A stretch of DNA of 64,000 nucleotides from Syntrophaceae bacterium (lineage in GTDB: Bacteria; Desulfobacterota; Syntrophia; Syntrophales; PHBD01): NCBI GenBank assembly GCA_013177825.1, contig JABLXX010000007.1:1-64000 (forward strand). Reading direction: 5' to 3'. The translations under genes were made by a program, and so were the position numbers. The notes under the pieces were generated by a model. The model ran no database searches, was not told the origin of the DNA, and saw nothing but the letters and a program-made list of their open reading frames with translations. Below, piece by piece: positions 1 through 8,615 of the stretch (position 1 is the stretch's first letter; each line of letters begins with the position of its first letter).

Positions 1-2
1 GC

Positions 3-137
3 CACGGCTACGTCAAGGGGCCCGCCGTGGAGCGCCTGTACCGGGACGCCCGCTTCGCCGAGCTCGCCTACGGCACCTCGGAGATGCAGCGCGCCTTCAT
101 CGCCCGGGACAGCCTGAACCGCTACAAACCTGCCTGA
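3..137 (+). CDS. acyl-CoA dehydrogenase, C-terminal end (partial)
   Basis: The last 44 codons of a gene that starts before the window. The reading frame ends in TGA at 135-137. The translated tail carries the RLYRDAR and YGTSEMQR stretches typical of the last helices of acyl-CoA dehydrogenases, which oxidise acyl-CoA thioesters with FAD and pass electrons to ETF. It lies about 150 bases before an acyl-CoA synthetase, and a second acyl-CoA dehydrogenase follows, so it probably belongs to the same acyl-CoA-degrading gene group. Substrate cannot be told from this fragment. Confidence 0.75.
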   Translation, partial: HGYVKGPAVERLYRDARFAELAYGTSEMQRAFIARDSLNRYKPA

Positions 138-283
138 CCGGCAGTTCCATTCAACCTGTCACACCAGAATGAGGAGGGGCCCCGCCGGGGCCCCTGCCTC
201 CGTTCCTCAACCCCAGATAACGCTTTCCCGGGGGGTGAATGCACCCTGTCCGGGGAAGTTCGGCGAAAAGGAGGTTTTTTTTC

Positions 284-1858
284 ATGAATTCTCTTGCGTC
301 GTATCAGAGGAATGTCATCCGCAGAACCAGCGTCGGCGATATTCTGGTCCGCTCAACGGCACGCCATCCCAACCGCCGGATCCTTCGCTTCCGGGACCGG
401 AGCTACACGTATCGGGAACTGAACGAGGCCGTCAACCGCTGCGCCCACGGCCTGGCAGGGCTCGGCATCAAAAAGGGAGACCGGGCGGCGATCCTGTCCC
501 ACAACTGCGATCATTATGTCATTTACTGGTGGGCTCTCATGAAGCTGGGGGCCATCATCACTCCCCTGAACTTCATGCTCAAGGGAGACGAGATCAAGTA
601 CATCATCAACCACTCGGAACCGAAGGTCTTCTTCGTTGAGGACGCCCTGATCCCCCAGCTCGGCAGCGTGAAGGACGAGTTGAAAAGCGTCGATGTTTTC
701 GGATGCATCAAGTTGGGGGATAAGGACATCCCGACAGGCTGGATGAATATCGAGGACCTCTGGAGCGACTCGAACCCCGTCACGGAACCGGAGGCGGAGA
801 TCGACTACGACGACCCGGCCATTCTCCTGTATACCTCCGGAACGGAAGCGGCGCCCAAGGGCGTCCTCAACTCGCACCTGAACTTCTATATGGTCCTTCT
901 GAGCGCGTTGGCCGACCTGAAGGTCACGGAGAAAGACGTCCTCATCGGCGGCATTCCCCTGTACCACGTGGCGGCCATGTACCTGTGCATCGCCAGCTTC
1001 GCCACGGGCGCCCTCTACGTGATGGAGTACGCCCCGGATCCAGTGGAGATCCTCAAGCTTACCCAGGAGGAAAAGATCACGTACTGGATCTGGCCGCCCG
1101 CCCTGTATCTCTACCTGCCCATGGTGCCGGACTTCGAAAGCTACGACCTGAGCTCCCTCCGGATGTGCATCGTCTTCGGAGCCCTTGCGCCTCCGGCCGT
1201 CCTGGACCGCTGGCGGAAACTTCTCCCCGATACGGAATTCATGAACTACTACGGACAGACCGAAATGAGCCCGCTGGGAGCCTGCCTCCAGCACCGGGAC
1301 ATGGCGAAGCGGCCGGATTCGATCGGCCGGTCCCACCTGCCCCTCGAACTGAAGGTATTCGGTCCCGACAACTGCGAGGTCCCCCGGGGGGAGACGGGGG
1401 AACTGGTGGCCCGGGGCCCCTCCGTCATGCTGGGTTATTACAGGGAAGAGGAAAAAACGGCCCACACCTTCCGGGGTGGCTGGCATCACACGGGCGACAT
1501 GGTCCGGATGGATCACGAGGGGTTCGTCTACTTCGTCGACCGGGCCAAGGACATCATCAAAACGGGCGGAGAAAACGTCTCTTCGCAGGAAGTGGAAGCG
1601 ACCCTGTTCAAGCACGCCAAGGTGGCCGACGTGGCCGTCATCGGCATGCCCGACGACCGCTGGTCCGAAATCGTCACCGCCGTCATCGTCCCGCGTCCGG
1701 GGCAATCCCTGGACGAAAAGGAAGTCGTCGATTTCTGCAAGAATGAGCTGGCGGGTTACAAAGTCCCGAAAAAAATCATCTTCACGGACGCCCTGCCGCG
1801 GAATCCGAGTGGCAAGATCCTGAAGAACATCCTGCGGGAAAAGTTCGCGAAGGCATAA
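284..1858 (+). CDS. AMP-forming acyl-CoA synthetase
   Basis: A 524-residue class I adenylate-forming enzyme that activates a carboxylic acid with ATP and CoA. Visible motifs are the phosphate loop TSGTEAAPKG (from residue 184), NYYGQTEMSP near 322, the TGD motif near 403 and the C-terminal NPSGKILK whose lysine is the usual adenylation lysine. The phosphate loop differs from the common TSGTTGxPKG. The start at 284 is chosen because AAGGAGG lies at 268-274; the frame is open upstream to 239. It is flanked by acyl-CoA dehydrogenases and followed by a terminator-like palindrome at 1874. The substrate (fatty, branched or aromatic acid) is unknown. Confidence 0.88.
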   Translation: MNSLASYQRNVIRRTSVGDILVRSTARHPNRRILRFRDRSYTYRELNEAVNRCAHGLAGLGIKKGDRAAILSHNCDHYVIYWWALMKLGAIITPLNFMLKGDEIKYIINHSEPKVFFVEDALIPQLGSVKDELKSVDVFGCIKLGDKDIPTGWMNIEDLWSDSNPVTEPEAEIDYDDPAILLYTSGTEAAPKGVLNSHLNFYMVLLSALADLKVTEKDVLIGGIPLYHVAAMYLCIASFATGALYVMEYAPDPVEILKLTQEEKITYWIWPPALYLYLPMVPDFESYDLSSLRMCIVFGALAPPAVLDRWRKLLPDTEFMNYYGQTEMSPLGACLQHRDMAKRPDSIGRSHLPLELKVFGPDNCEVPRGETGELVARGPSVMLGYYREEEKTAHTFRGGWHHTGDMVRMDHEGFVYFVDRAKDIIKTGGENVSSQEVEATLFKHAKVADVAVIGMPDDRWSEIVTAVIVPRPGQSLDEKEVVDFCKNELAGYKVPKKIIFTDALPRNPSGKILKNILREKFAKA

Positions 1859-1873
1859 CAACGACACAGGAAA

Positions 1874-1908
1874 GGGGGCGGATTTGAAATCTGTCCCCTT
1901 TCTTTTCC
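1874..1908 (+). terminator. palindrome with T-rich tail after the acyl-CoA synthetase gene
   Basis: A 12-pair stem (two G-T pairs) around the centre at 1886, formed by GGGGCGGATTT and its complement, is followed by a T-rich tract. It sits 15 bases after the stop codon, so it can act as an intrinsic terminator. It is one of six related palindromes in the window. Confidence 0.6.
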
Positions 1909-1946
1909 TTACCGACCGCCATCGACAGCCAAAAGGAGGCTTATTC

Positions 1947-3086
1947 ATGTACCAGGAATATTTCACCGAAGACCACCAGATCTTCCGGGCCACCGTCCGG
2001 AAGTTCGTGGAAAAAGAGATCAAACCCCACATCGAGCACTGGGAGGATGCGGAGATCTTCCCCGTGGAGCTCTACGGCAAGGCCGCCGAGGCGGGCCTGA
2101 TGGGCCTCGACTTCCCGGAGGCCTACGGCGGCATCCCCTGCGACAAGTTCATGCATGTCGCCTACACGGAGGAGATCTGCCGTTGCGGCTCCATCGGCCT
2201 CGTGTCGGGCCTGGGGAGCTATGCCATCGCCTGTCCCCCCATTCTGCACATGGGAACGGAAGAGCAGAAGCAGCGATTCCTGCCGCCCGTATTCAGCGGA
2301 CGGAAGATCGCCGCCCTGGGAATCACGGAACCCGACGCCGGCTCCGACGTGGCGAACATCCGCACCCGGGCCGTCCGGGACGGGGATCACTACATCGTCA
2401 ACGGCGCCAAGACCTTCATTACCAGCGGCTGCCGTGCCAACTTCATCACCACGGCGGTTCGGACCGGCGGGTCCGGTTTCAAGGGGATCAGCCTGCTCGT
2501 CGTCGACTCTTCCACTCCCGGTTTCTCCGTGGCCAAGAAGATCCGCAAGATGGGCTGGAACGCCTCCGACACCGCGGAGCTCTCCTTCGAGGACTGCCGC
2601 GTCCCGGCGGAAAACCTCCTGGGCGGCGAGGGAATGGGATTCTACGGCATCATGGCGAACTTCCAGAACGAGCGCCTCGCCCTGGCGGTGATGGCCCACG
2701 CCACGGCGGAACTGGCCCTGGAGGAATCGATCAAGTACGCCAAGACCCGGGAGGCCTTCGGGAAAACCCTTTCCGGATTCCAGGTGACCCGCCACAAGCT
2801 CGTGGACATGGCGACGAAAGTCTCCGTGGCCAAGGAATACAACTATCGCGTCGCCGCGAAGATGCAGGCGGGAATCGACTGCCTCCGGGATGTCTCCATG
2901 GCGAAGAACTTCGCCTGCGAGGTCTGCGACAAGGTCGTCTTCGACGCCGTCCAGATCCACGGCGGATACGGCTACACGCGGGAGTACCTGGTGGAGCGGC
3001 TCTACCGGGATTCCCGGATCCTGAGCATCGGCGGCGGCACGACGGAGATCATGAAAGAGATCGTCAGCAAGGTCATGCAATTCTAG
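1947..3086 (+). CDS. acyl-CoA dehydrogenase
   Basis: A 379-residue FAD-dependent acyl-CoA dehydrogenase, full length for the family. The signature ITEPDAGSDVAN and the C-terminal GGYGYTREY and RLYRDSRI segments are present. The position of the catalytic Glu used by short/medium-chain enzymes (YEGT) reads GGGT, while NERLALA holds a Glu at residue 242 where isovaleryl-CoA and long-chain enzymes keep their base. The enzyme is therefore probably of the IVD/LCAD type. The start at 1947 follows AAAAGGAGG at 1931-1939. Electrons would go to ETF. Confidence 0.9.
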   Translation: MYQEYFTEDHQIFRATVRKFVEKEIKPHIEHWEDAEIFPVELYGKAAEAGLMGLDFPEAYGGIPCDKFMHVAYTEEICRCGSIGLVSGLGSYAIACPPILHMGTEEQKQRFLPPVFSGRKIAALGITEPDAGSDVANIRTRAVRDGDHYIVNGAKTFITSGCRANFITTAVRTGGSGFKGISLLVVDSSTPGFSVAKKIRKMGWNASDTAELSFEDCRVPAENLLGGEGMGFYGIMANFQNERLALAVMAHATAELALEESIKYAKTREAFGKTLSGFQVTRHKLVDMATKVSVAKEYNYRVAAKMQAGIDCLRDVSMAKNFACEVCDKVVFDAVQIHGGYGYTREYLVERLYRDSRILSIGGGTTEIMKEIVSKVMQF

Positions 3087-3141
3087 CGCGGCTTTATCCC
3101 TATCCTGCTGCGGGCGGCAGGAGGGAAAGGAGCAGGCGTTT

Positions 3142-3180
3142 GCCGTCCCGGCACCCGTCGGGATACCGCGTCGGCTTTTT
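3142..3180 (+). terminator. possible intrinsic terminator after the acyl-CoA dehydrogenase
   Basis: Nested short stems (GCCG with CGGC, and TCCCG with CGGGA) end in a run of five T. It lies about 55 bases after the dehydrogenase stop. The stem is interrupted, so the call is tentative. Confidence 0.35.
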
Positions 3181-3213
3181 GCCGCTCAATCGGCAAAGAA
3201 ACACCCGCTCTTC

Positions 3214-3284
3214 TTGACAACCTGTCTCCTTTTCTAGTATTGCCTTTTCTCGTGAGGTCCCGCCCCATCGGGGCCGGGACCTCA
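3214..3284 (+). promoter_or_regulatory. possible promoter and strong leader hairpin
   Basis: TTGACA at 3214-3219 is followed by TAGTAT at 3235-3240 (spacer 15) or a shifted variant, giving a possible sigma-70 promoter. Just downstream, TGAGGTCCCG (3253-3262) pairs perfectly with CGGGACCTCA (3275-3284), extended by a C4/G4 stem with a small bulge. No T-run follows, so this looks like a leader hairpin for the gene at 3335 rather than a terminator. Confidence 0.4.
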
Positions 3285-3334
3285 TGTTCCATGCCTTTTG
3301 CATTCCCGAGGAAAATACGGAAACCCGGATACTC

Positions 3335-3904
3335 ATGCGTTACCTCGTTGTCTCCGATACTCACGGCAACCGGAAGGATCTCCGGGACGCCATCGGCCGT
3401 TATGGCCCATTCGACGGCCTGATCCATCTCGGTGACGGGGTGCTCGACGGGCAGGCGATTGCCGACGAGATGGGAATCCCGTTTCACGGCATCCACGGAA
3501 ATGAGGATTACGGCAGCAACTACCCCGACATGGAGGTCATGGACCTCGACGGCCGGTCCTACCTGCTCCTCCACGGCTTCCAACTCGACATGAATCCATA
3601 TCATCCGCCGTCCGTCTGGAGGGAAACCCTTGCCGAACTGGCAAAGATGGCCAGGAAGCGCAAAGCCCGGGGGGTTTTCTTCGGCCACACCCACCAGGCC
3701 CTACTGGACATGGCCGGAGACACGCTCATCCTGAACCCGGGAGACCAGTATCGCGGCGCTTCCATTCCGCCTTCCTTTGCAGTAATCGAGACCGTCAACG
3801 GCGAGACCCGCATCGCCCTCTACCGGAAAGGCGGCCCCGACCGCTGGCGTATCATCTCGGAGGCCTACCTCAAGGAAAAGGCTCCGGAGCCTTTTTATCC
3901 CTGA
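3335..3904 (+). CDS. YfcE/MJ0936-type metallophosphodiesterase
   Basis: A 189-residue calcineurin-like phosphoesterase of the small YfcE class. Metal-binding motifs appear in order: SDTHGN, HLGDGV, IHGNEDY, FFGHTH and NPGD. Family members hydrolyse phosphodiester or phosphomonoester bonds with two divalent metals; the natural substrate is usually unknown. The start at 3335 begins the conserved first strand (MRYLVVSDTHG); the frame is open further upstream to the hairpin at 3284, so a longer form cannot be excluded. It stands alone on its strand with a separate leader. Confidence 0.85.
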   Translation: MRYLVVSDTHGNRKDLRDAIGRYGPFDGLIHLGDGVLDGQAIADEMGIPFHGIHGNEDYGSNYPDMEVMDLDGRSYLLLHGFQLDMNPYHPPSVWRETLAELAKMARKRKARGVFFGHTHQALLDMAGDTLILNPGDQYRGASIPPSFAVIETVNGETRIALYRKGGPDRWRIISEAYLKEKAPEPFYP

Positions 3905-4072
3905 GCGGATCCCTCTCTGTTGATCTTCCAGGAAAACCGCTTTATAATGCCGGGCAATCGGCCGCGGCTCCCGTCTTTTTGCGGCTGACCACGGCGAACG
4001 GCCATCCGGCCTTCCGGAGCGTCGTGTGAACCATTGTGATCCGCTGTTTCCCCCGTGACGATGGAGGAAAAC

Positions 4073-5164
4073 GTGAGGAGCACCTGTCCGGTATCGGCCA
4101 TCATGCTTCTCGCCCTGCTCGGGCTCCTGGCGGGGTGCGCCCAGGTCCGCGTCGGGACGATCCCTCCCCCCGCCCCCACGGCAAAACTCCGCGTCTATGT
4201 CCAGCCCGTCACCGTTCATCCCTCCGGCACCGGCACCAGAGGACATTTCAACAAGTCCCAGGAAGAGTTTTCACAAGCCACCTTCCGCAGGGTGCAGAAA
4301 ATCCTGAATGAAACGGGAATTTACGAAGTCGCGCCCTGGCCCCAGGTCCGCGCCGTTCTGGGCGATCAGGAAATCGCCCCTCACCGGTGGCGGCAGAATG
4401 ACTGGGAACTCGCCCGTAAGGTGGGACGGGCGCTTCATGCCGACTACGTTCTCATAACGGAGCGCGGATACGCGGGCATGAAATACTGGCAGATGATCCT
4501 GTTCAACCTGCAGTCGGGGAAGAAGTTCGAATTCATGGACCACGCAGCGCAGCTGGTCAAGGGGGATTTCCGCCAAATCGTCCGCCAATCCTTCCAAAAG
4601 ATTTTCACCCAGGCCAAGGGTGACATGCTGGCTGTGGCTGTCCGCAAAGGTCGCCTGGCGCCGGTGGAACCGCTGCCGCGGGAGCCGGCTCGCGTCGCCC
4701 CTCCCACGGATGAAGAGCCGCCGGAGGAACCGGAAGCTCTGGAACCGGAACCGGAAATATCGGGAAAACCGAGGGTGGTCGTGTACGACCTGGACACGAC
4801 GGAGCGCCTGCGCGTGGCGAGCCTGATCGTCACGGAGGCCCTCCGGGAGGAATTCCACCGGTCCGGCCGATTCACCATCGTCAACCGCCAGGATCTCAAG
4901 CGGGCCATGGACGAGATGAAACTGGGAGAATCCGGCCTTCTGGAGGAAGGCAAGGCCCTGCGTCTCGGGAAGTGGCTGGCCGCGAACCAGAGCGTTTCCG
5001 GCAGGCTTGCACCCCTTGGGAACCTGCTCGTCCTGCAGGCCCGGCGGACGGATCTCGAGACCGCAGGAATCATGGCCGCGGCGTCGCTCCGCTGCCGTGA
5101 GGGGCAAGAGGAAGACCTGCTGGCAGGCCTGCCGGAACTCGTCCAGAATCTATCCGGAAAATAG
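4073..5164 (+). CDS. lipoprotein with CsgG-like C-terminal domain
   Basis: A protein of about 363 residues with a lipoprotein signal peptide ending in LLAGC, so probably anchored in the outer or inner membrane. The middle has an acidic, proline-rich linker (PTDEEPPEEPEALEPEPE). The C-terminal part, with VVVYDLDT and RFTIVNRQDLKRAM, resembles CsgG/FlgO/LpoB-type domains that bind or gate envelope complexes. GTG at 4073 is preferred because GGAGG lies at 4063-4067; GTG 4055 and ATG 4061 are alternatives. No curli or flagellar genes are nearby, so the role is open. Confidence 0.65.
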   Translation: MRSTCPVSAIMLLALLGLLAGCAQVRVGTIPPPAPTAKLRVYVQPVTVHPSGTGTRGHFNKSQEEFSQATFRRVQKILNETGIYEVAPWPQVRAVLGDQEIAPHRWRQNDWELARKVGRALHADYVLITERGYAGMKYWQMILFNLQSGKKFEFMDHAAQLVKGDFRQIVRQSFQKIFTQAKGDMLAVAVRKGRLAPVEPLPREPARVAPPTDEEPPEEPEALEPEPEISGKPRVVVYDLDTTERLRVASLIVTEALREEFHRSGRFTIVNRQDLKRAMDEMKLGESGLLEEGKALRLGKWLAANQSVSGRLAPLGNLLVLQARRTDLETAGIMAAASLRCREGQEEDLLAGLPELVQNLSGK

Positions 5165-5182
5165 CGGGCGGAAGAGGAATTC

Positions 5183-5374
5183 ATGCGGATCGTCATTGAT
5201 CCAAAGTCCTGCAACGGATGTGAACGCTGCATCGAGACGTGTTTCGAAGTCTTCAGCCAGTGGGGTCTTTACCTGAGACCGGTCTTCGAAGTGAAGGAGC
5301 CGGACCGTCATCGGGAGGCCGTCGCGCGTGCCGTGCTGGGTTGTCCACGCCAGGCCATCCGCTGGGAGGAATAG
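5183..5374 (+). CDS. [4Fe-4S] ferredoxin
   Basis: A 63-residue single-cluster ferredoxin. CNGCERC supplies three ligands and the Cys of LGCPRQAI supplies the fourth; an extra Cys in IETC may form a disulfide, as in monocluster thermophile ferredoxins. It starts 18 bases after the lipoprotein stop and has a GAAGAGGAA-like ribosome site. It would act as a soluble low-potential electron carrier, perhaps for the flavin oxidoreductase just downstream; that partnership is inferred. Confidence 0.85.
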   Translation: MRIVIDPKSCNGCERCIETCFEVFSQWGLYLRPVFEVKEPDRHREAVARAVLGCPRQAIRWEE

Positions 5375-5517
5375 ATTTCCTGCGTCCCTCGGACCCTGGG
5401 GAAACGCCCTCCGGACGGAAGCCTCAGGGCCCAGGAAATCCGCTTCCGTCCCTGCAAAGCGCCGCGAACACCACGGGGCATCCCGCCCCGGTTGAACTCA
5501 TCGAAAGGAGATCCACC

Positions 5518-6408
5518 ATGTCCGAACTTCTTGGAATGCTCGGCTGCCGTCATCCCGTCATTCAAGGCCCCATTGCCGCCCTCAACGCCCCGGATTACGT
5601 CGCTGCCGTCAGTGAGGCCGGCGCTTTTGGAATGCTGGCCCTCGGCTTCAGCAACAGGGAAGACGCAAAGCGACTCGTTGCAGGCGTCCGCAGCCTCACG
5701 GACAAGCCGTTTGGGGCAAACCTGATGGTCATGAACCAGGAAAACCCGAAGATCCTGGAGATCCTTGCCGAGGCGGGCGTGAAGACGGTGACCACCTCGG
5801 CGGGGTCGCCGAAGGCCCTCTACCCCCAGATCCACGCCCACGGCATGAAGGGCCTCCATGTACTGCTCTCTCTGAGCACAGCGGTCAAAGCCATCGAGGC
5901 TGGCGCCGACGGCCTCGTCGTCTCCGGCTCCGAATCGGGGGGGCTGCGGTCCACCGGCTCCGAGTCTTCGACGATGGTTCTCGTTCCCCTTATAGCCGAC
6001 GCGGTGAGGGTCCCCATCGTCGCCGCCGGCGGGATCGCCGACCGCCGCGGATACCGGGCGGCCCTGGCCCTGGGCGCCCAGGGGGTGCAGATTGGAACGC
6101 GCCTCATCGCGACACAGGAAAGCCCCGCGCCGGCCGTCTGGAAGGAGGCCATCCTGAAATGCGAGGACGGCGGCACGGTGCTCCTCAACCTGGGGAACAT
6201 GAACATGCGGGTGATTCAGAATCCCAAACTCAAGGAGGAAATGAGCGACCCCAACATCAAGCTCCCGGAGCGCTACAACCTCTTCAACGCCCCGAAGGGG
6301 TGGCTTGCCGGGGACCTTGATCTGTTCCCCGCCGGGGCCGGCCAGGTGGCGGCCCTCATCCGGGACATCAAGACCGTCCGTGAGGTCATTGAGGAACTCG
6401 TCGCCTGA
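5518..6408 (+). CDS. NAD(P)H-dependent flavin oxidoreductase (nitronate monooxygenase / FabK-like)
   Basis: A 296-residue TIM-barrel FMN enzyme of the 2-nitropropane dioxygenase/FabK superfamily. Characteristic segments are HPVIQGPIAA at the N-terminus, SAGSPKAL, GADGLVVSGSESGG, VPIVAAGGIADR and GAQGVQIGTRL. Members act as nitronate monooxygenases, enoyl-ACP reductases or other flavin oxidoreductases; the exact reaction cannot be read from sequence. ATG 5518 is chosen because of GAAAGGAG just upstream; the open frame continues upstream to 5239 but without family similarity. Confidence 0.82.
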   Translation: MSELLGMLGCRHPVIQGPIAALNAPDYVAAVSEAGAFGMLALGFSNREDAKRLVAGVRSLTDKPFGANLMVMNQENPKILEILAEAGVKTVTTSAGSPKALYPQIHAHGMKGLHVLLSLSTAVKAIEAGADGLVVSGSESGGLRSTGSESSTMVLVPLIADAVRVPIVAAGGIADRRGYRAALALGAQGVQIGTRLIATQESPAPAVWKEAILKCEDGGTVLLNLGNMNMRVIQNPKLKEEMSDPNIKLPERYNLFNAPKGWLAGDLDLFPAGAGQVAALIRDIKTVREVIEELVA

Positions 6409-6420
6409 GAAAATGGGAAA

Positions 6421-6446
6421 GGGGGCGGATCTCAAATCCGTCCCCC
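6421..6446 (+). terminator. GGGGGCGGAT palindrome after the flavin oxidoreductase
   Basis: GGGGGCGGAT pairs with ATCCGTCCCC across a short centre with one mismatch. It starts 12 bases after the stop codon. No long T-run follows. It belongs to the dispersed palindrome family also seen at 1874, 8622, 29081, 29508 and 50376. Confidence 0.45.
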
Positions 6447-6592
6447 GCTCCCCGTGTTGACAATCGCCCGGTGAGGACTACCTTGTAACCATCCCTCGGC
6501 GGCGGGACCGGTTGCGCCGAAAGAAAGACGAATCCATACGGCCTTACCCCTGGAAAACGGGGGATGCAAAGGAAAGGCGGCAGGAGGCGGCC

Positions 6593-7348
6593 ATGCTGAA
6601 AATTGAAGATCTGCAGGTGAGCATCGGCGACCGGGAAGTCCTCCGGCACATCGACCTCGAGATCAAGCCCGGCGAAACCCACATCCTATTCGGACCCAAC
6701 GGGTCCGGCAAAACGACGCTCCTCATGACCATTCTCGGCTACCCCCAGTACCGGGTGACCGCCGGGAAGATCGAATTCAAGGGCGTGGACATCACCCACA
6801 TGCCCGTCAACGAGCGGACCCGCCTGGGAATCGGCATGTCCTTCCAGCGGCCGCCCACGATCCACGGGCTCAAGACCCGCCAGATGATCCGGATCTGCGG
6901 CCGCAGCGCCGTGGACGTGGAGGCCCTGGCGGCAAAAGTCAACTTCACGGACTTCCTGGACCGGGACATCAATGCCGGCTTCTCCGGCGGCGAGATCAAG
7001 CGCTCCGAACTGCTGCAGCTGATGGCCCAGGATGCGGACCTCCTCCTCTTCGACGAGCCCGAATCGGGCGTGGACCTGGAAAACATCGCCCTCATCGGCA
7101 ACACCATCAGTACCCTTCTCCAGCGGGACTTCCGGATCGATGACGACCTCTCCCAGAAAGACCGGCGGCGACAGAGGACCAAGATGGGCCTCATCATCAC
7201 CCACACCGGGTTCATTCTCGACTACGTCACGGCGGACAGGGGCCAGGTCCTGTATGACGGCATGATGAGCTGCAAGACCAATCCGCTGGAGATTTTCCAC
7301 TGCATCAAGCAGGCGGGATACGAGGAGTGTGTGCGATGCACGACATAA
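6593..7348 (+). CDS. sufC: SufC-type ABC ATPase (minimal SUF system)
   Basis: A 251-residue soluble ABC ATPase for Fe-S cluster assembly. It has Walker A GPNGSGKTT, the signature FSGGEIKRSE, Walker B LLLFDEPESGVD and the H-loop histidine in IITHTG. The FDEPESG/DVDLEN form is typical of SufC rather than of transporters. An insertion near residues 180-200 (DDLSQKDRRRQRT) departs from E. coli SufC. ATG 6593 follows CAGGAGG. The gene overlaps the SufB-like gene, and no SufD, SufS, SufE or SufU is present, matching the two-gene SufBC layout of many anaerobes and archaea. Confidence 0.88.
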   Translation: MLKIEDLQVSIGDREVLRHIDLEIKPGETHILFGPNGSGKTTLLMTILGYPQYRVTAGKIEFKGVDITHMPVNERTRLGIGMSFQRPPTIHGLKTRQMIRICGRSAVDVEALAAKVNFTDFLDRDINAGFSGGEIKRSELLQLMAQDADLLLFDEPESGVDLENIALIGNTISTLLQRDFRIDDDLSQKDRRRQRTKMGLIITHTGFILDYVTADRGQVLYDGMMSCKTNPLEIFHCIKQAGYEECVRCTT

Positions 7349-8550
7349 TGAACGAAAAGGCCGCGCAGGCCGCGGAGAAGAAGGCCGCCCTCGGTCCCGA
7401 TATCGACCTCTCCGCCTTCTCGGCGGAGCCGACGGACCACGGCTACCTGGAAGACCTGACGAAGCTGCCCATGATCGACCGGCAGCGAATCCTGGAGTCC
7501 GGCGTGGACGCCACGGAGGAGGGCCGCTCCGGTACGTACGTCCAGAAGGACACGAGCGTTCTCCATGCCCATTCCGTCCAGGACGGCCTGGAGGTCCTCC
7601 CCATCAAGCAGGCCCTGAAGGAAAAGGAGTGGATCAAGGATTACTACTGGAAGCTCGTCGCCGTCGACGCCGACAAGTACACCGCCGGCGCCCAGCTGAA
7701 CCTCCACGACGGCTATGTCATCCGGGCGCTCCCCGGGGCGAAGGTCACCCTCCCCGTCCAGGCGTGCCTCTACATCCACAAGGAGGGGCTCAGCCAGTAC
7801 GTCCATAACCTGATCATCGCCGAGGAGGACTCGGAACTGCACGTCATTACCGGCTGCGCCACGTCCCCGACCCTCAAGCGGGGGCTTCACGTGGGCATCT
7901 CGGAATTCTTCGTGAAGAAGAACGCGAAACTCAGCTTCACCATGATCCACAACTGGGCGGAGGAGATGAGCGTCCGGCCCCGGTCCGTGGGCGTCGTCGA
8001 GGAAGGCGGCCTCTTCCTGAACAACTACATCTGCATGAAGCCGGTCCGCTCCCTCCAGATGTATCCAACCACCCACCTGGTGGGAAAGGGCGCCGTTTCC
8101 CGCTTCTACAGCCTCCTGGTGGGAAGCCCCGGCTCGGAACTGGACGTGGGGGGACGGATCTTCCTGAAGGCCCCGGAGACGAGGGCGGAGATCATCGCCC
8201 GTGCCATCTCCAACGGCGGGCGGATCATCAACCGGGGAGACCTGATCGGCGAGGTGACCGGCGTAAAGGCCCACCTGGAGTGCCGGGGCCTGATGCTCCG
8301 GGGAGGCCTGATCCACGCCATCCCGGAACTCCAGGCAAAGGTGGACGGCGTCGAGATGTCCCATGAGGCCGCCGTCGGCAAGATCGCCCAGGAGGAGATC
8401 CTCTACCTGATGTCCCGGGGCCTCACGGAAGACGAGGCCACGGCGACGATCGTCCGGGGCTTTCTCAGCGTCGACATTCCGGGCCTGCCTTCCGCGCTGA
8501 AGGCGGAGATCGACCGGGCCGTGGAGATGAGCGAGAAGGACTACCTGTAA
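7336..8550 (+). CDS. sufB: SufB/SufD-family scaffold of a two-gene SUF system
   Basis: A 404-residue member of the SufB/SufD family, shorter than E. coli SufB (about 495). The C-terminal beta-helix and helical tail hold the family hallmark MSHEAAVGKIAQEE and the Cys-containing HLECRGLML, near where Fe-S ligands lie in SufB. ATG 7336 has AGGAG eight bases upstream and overlaps the sufC stop by 13 bases; ATG 7348 is an alternative. SufC and this protein would form a B2C2 scaffold that builds Fe-S clusters. The cell needs many clusters, given the hydrogenase, ferredoxins and radical SAM enzyme in this window. Confidence 0.85.
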   Translation: MHDIMNEKAAQAAEKKAALGPDIDLSAFSAEPTDHGYLEDLTKLPMIDRQRILESGVDATEEGRSGTYVQKDTSVLHAHSVQDGLEVLPIKQALKEKEWIKDYYWKLVAVDADKYTAGAQLNLHDGYVIRALPGAKVTLPVQACLYIHKEGLSQYVHNLIIAEEDSELHVITGCATSPTLKRGLHVGISEFFVKKNAKLSFTMIHNWAEEMSVRPRSVGVVEEGGLFLNNYICMKPVRSLQMYPTTHLVGKGAVSRFYSLLVGSPGSELDVGGRIFLKAPETRAEIIARAISNGGRIINRGDLIGEVTGVKAHLECRGLMLRGGLIHAIPELQAKVDGVEMSHEAAVGKIAQEEILYLMSRGLTEDEATATIVRGFLSVDIPGLPSALKAEIDRAVEMSEKDYL

Positions 8551-8615
8551 GACGGGAGAGTCTCCCAAAAAAGAGACGGTTTGCCATACATCGGGCAACA
8601 GGCCCGACACATCTT

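Noticed and set aside
353-2032. Long antisense open frame of 559 codons opposite the acyl-CoA synthetase gene
   Set aside because: High third-position GC makes long mirror frames common here. The product is Arg/Gly/Asp-rich with no domain, while the plus-strand frame has clear motifs.
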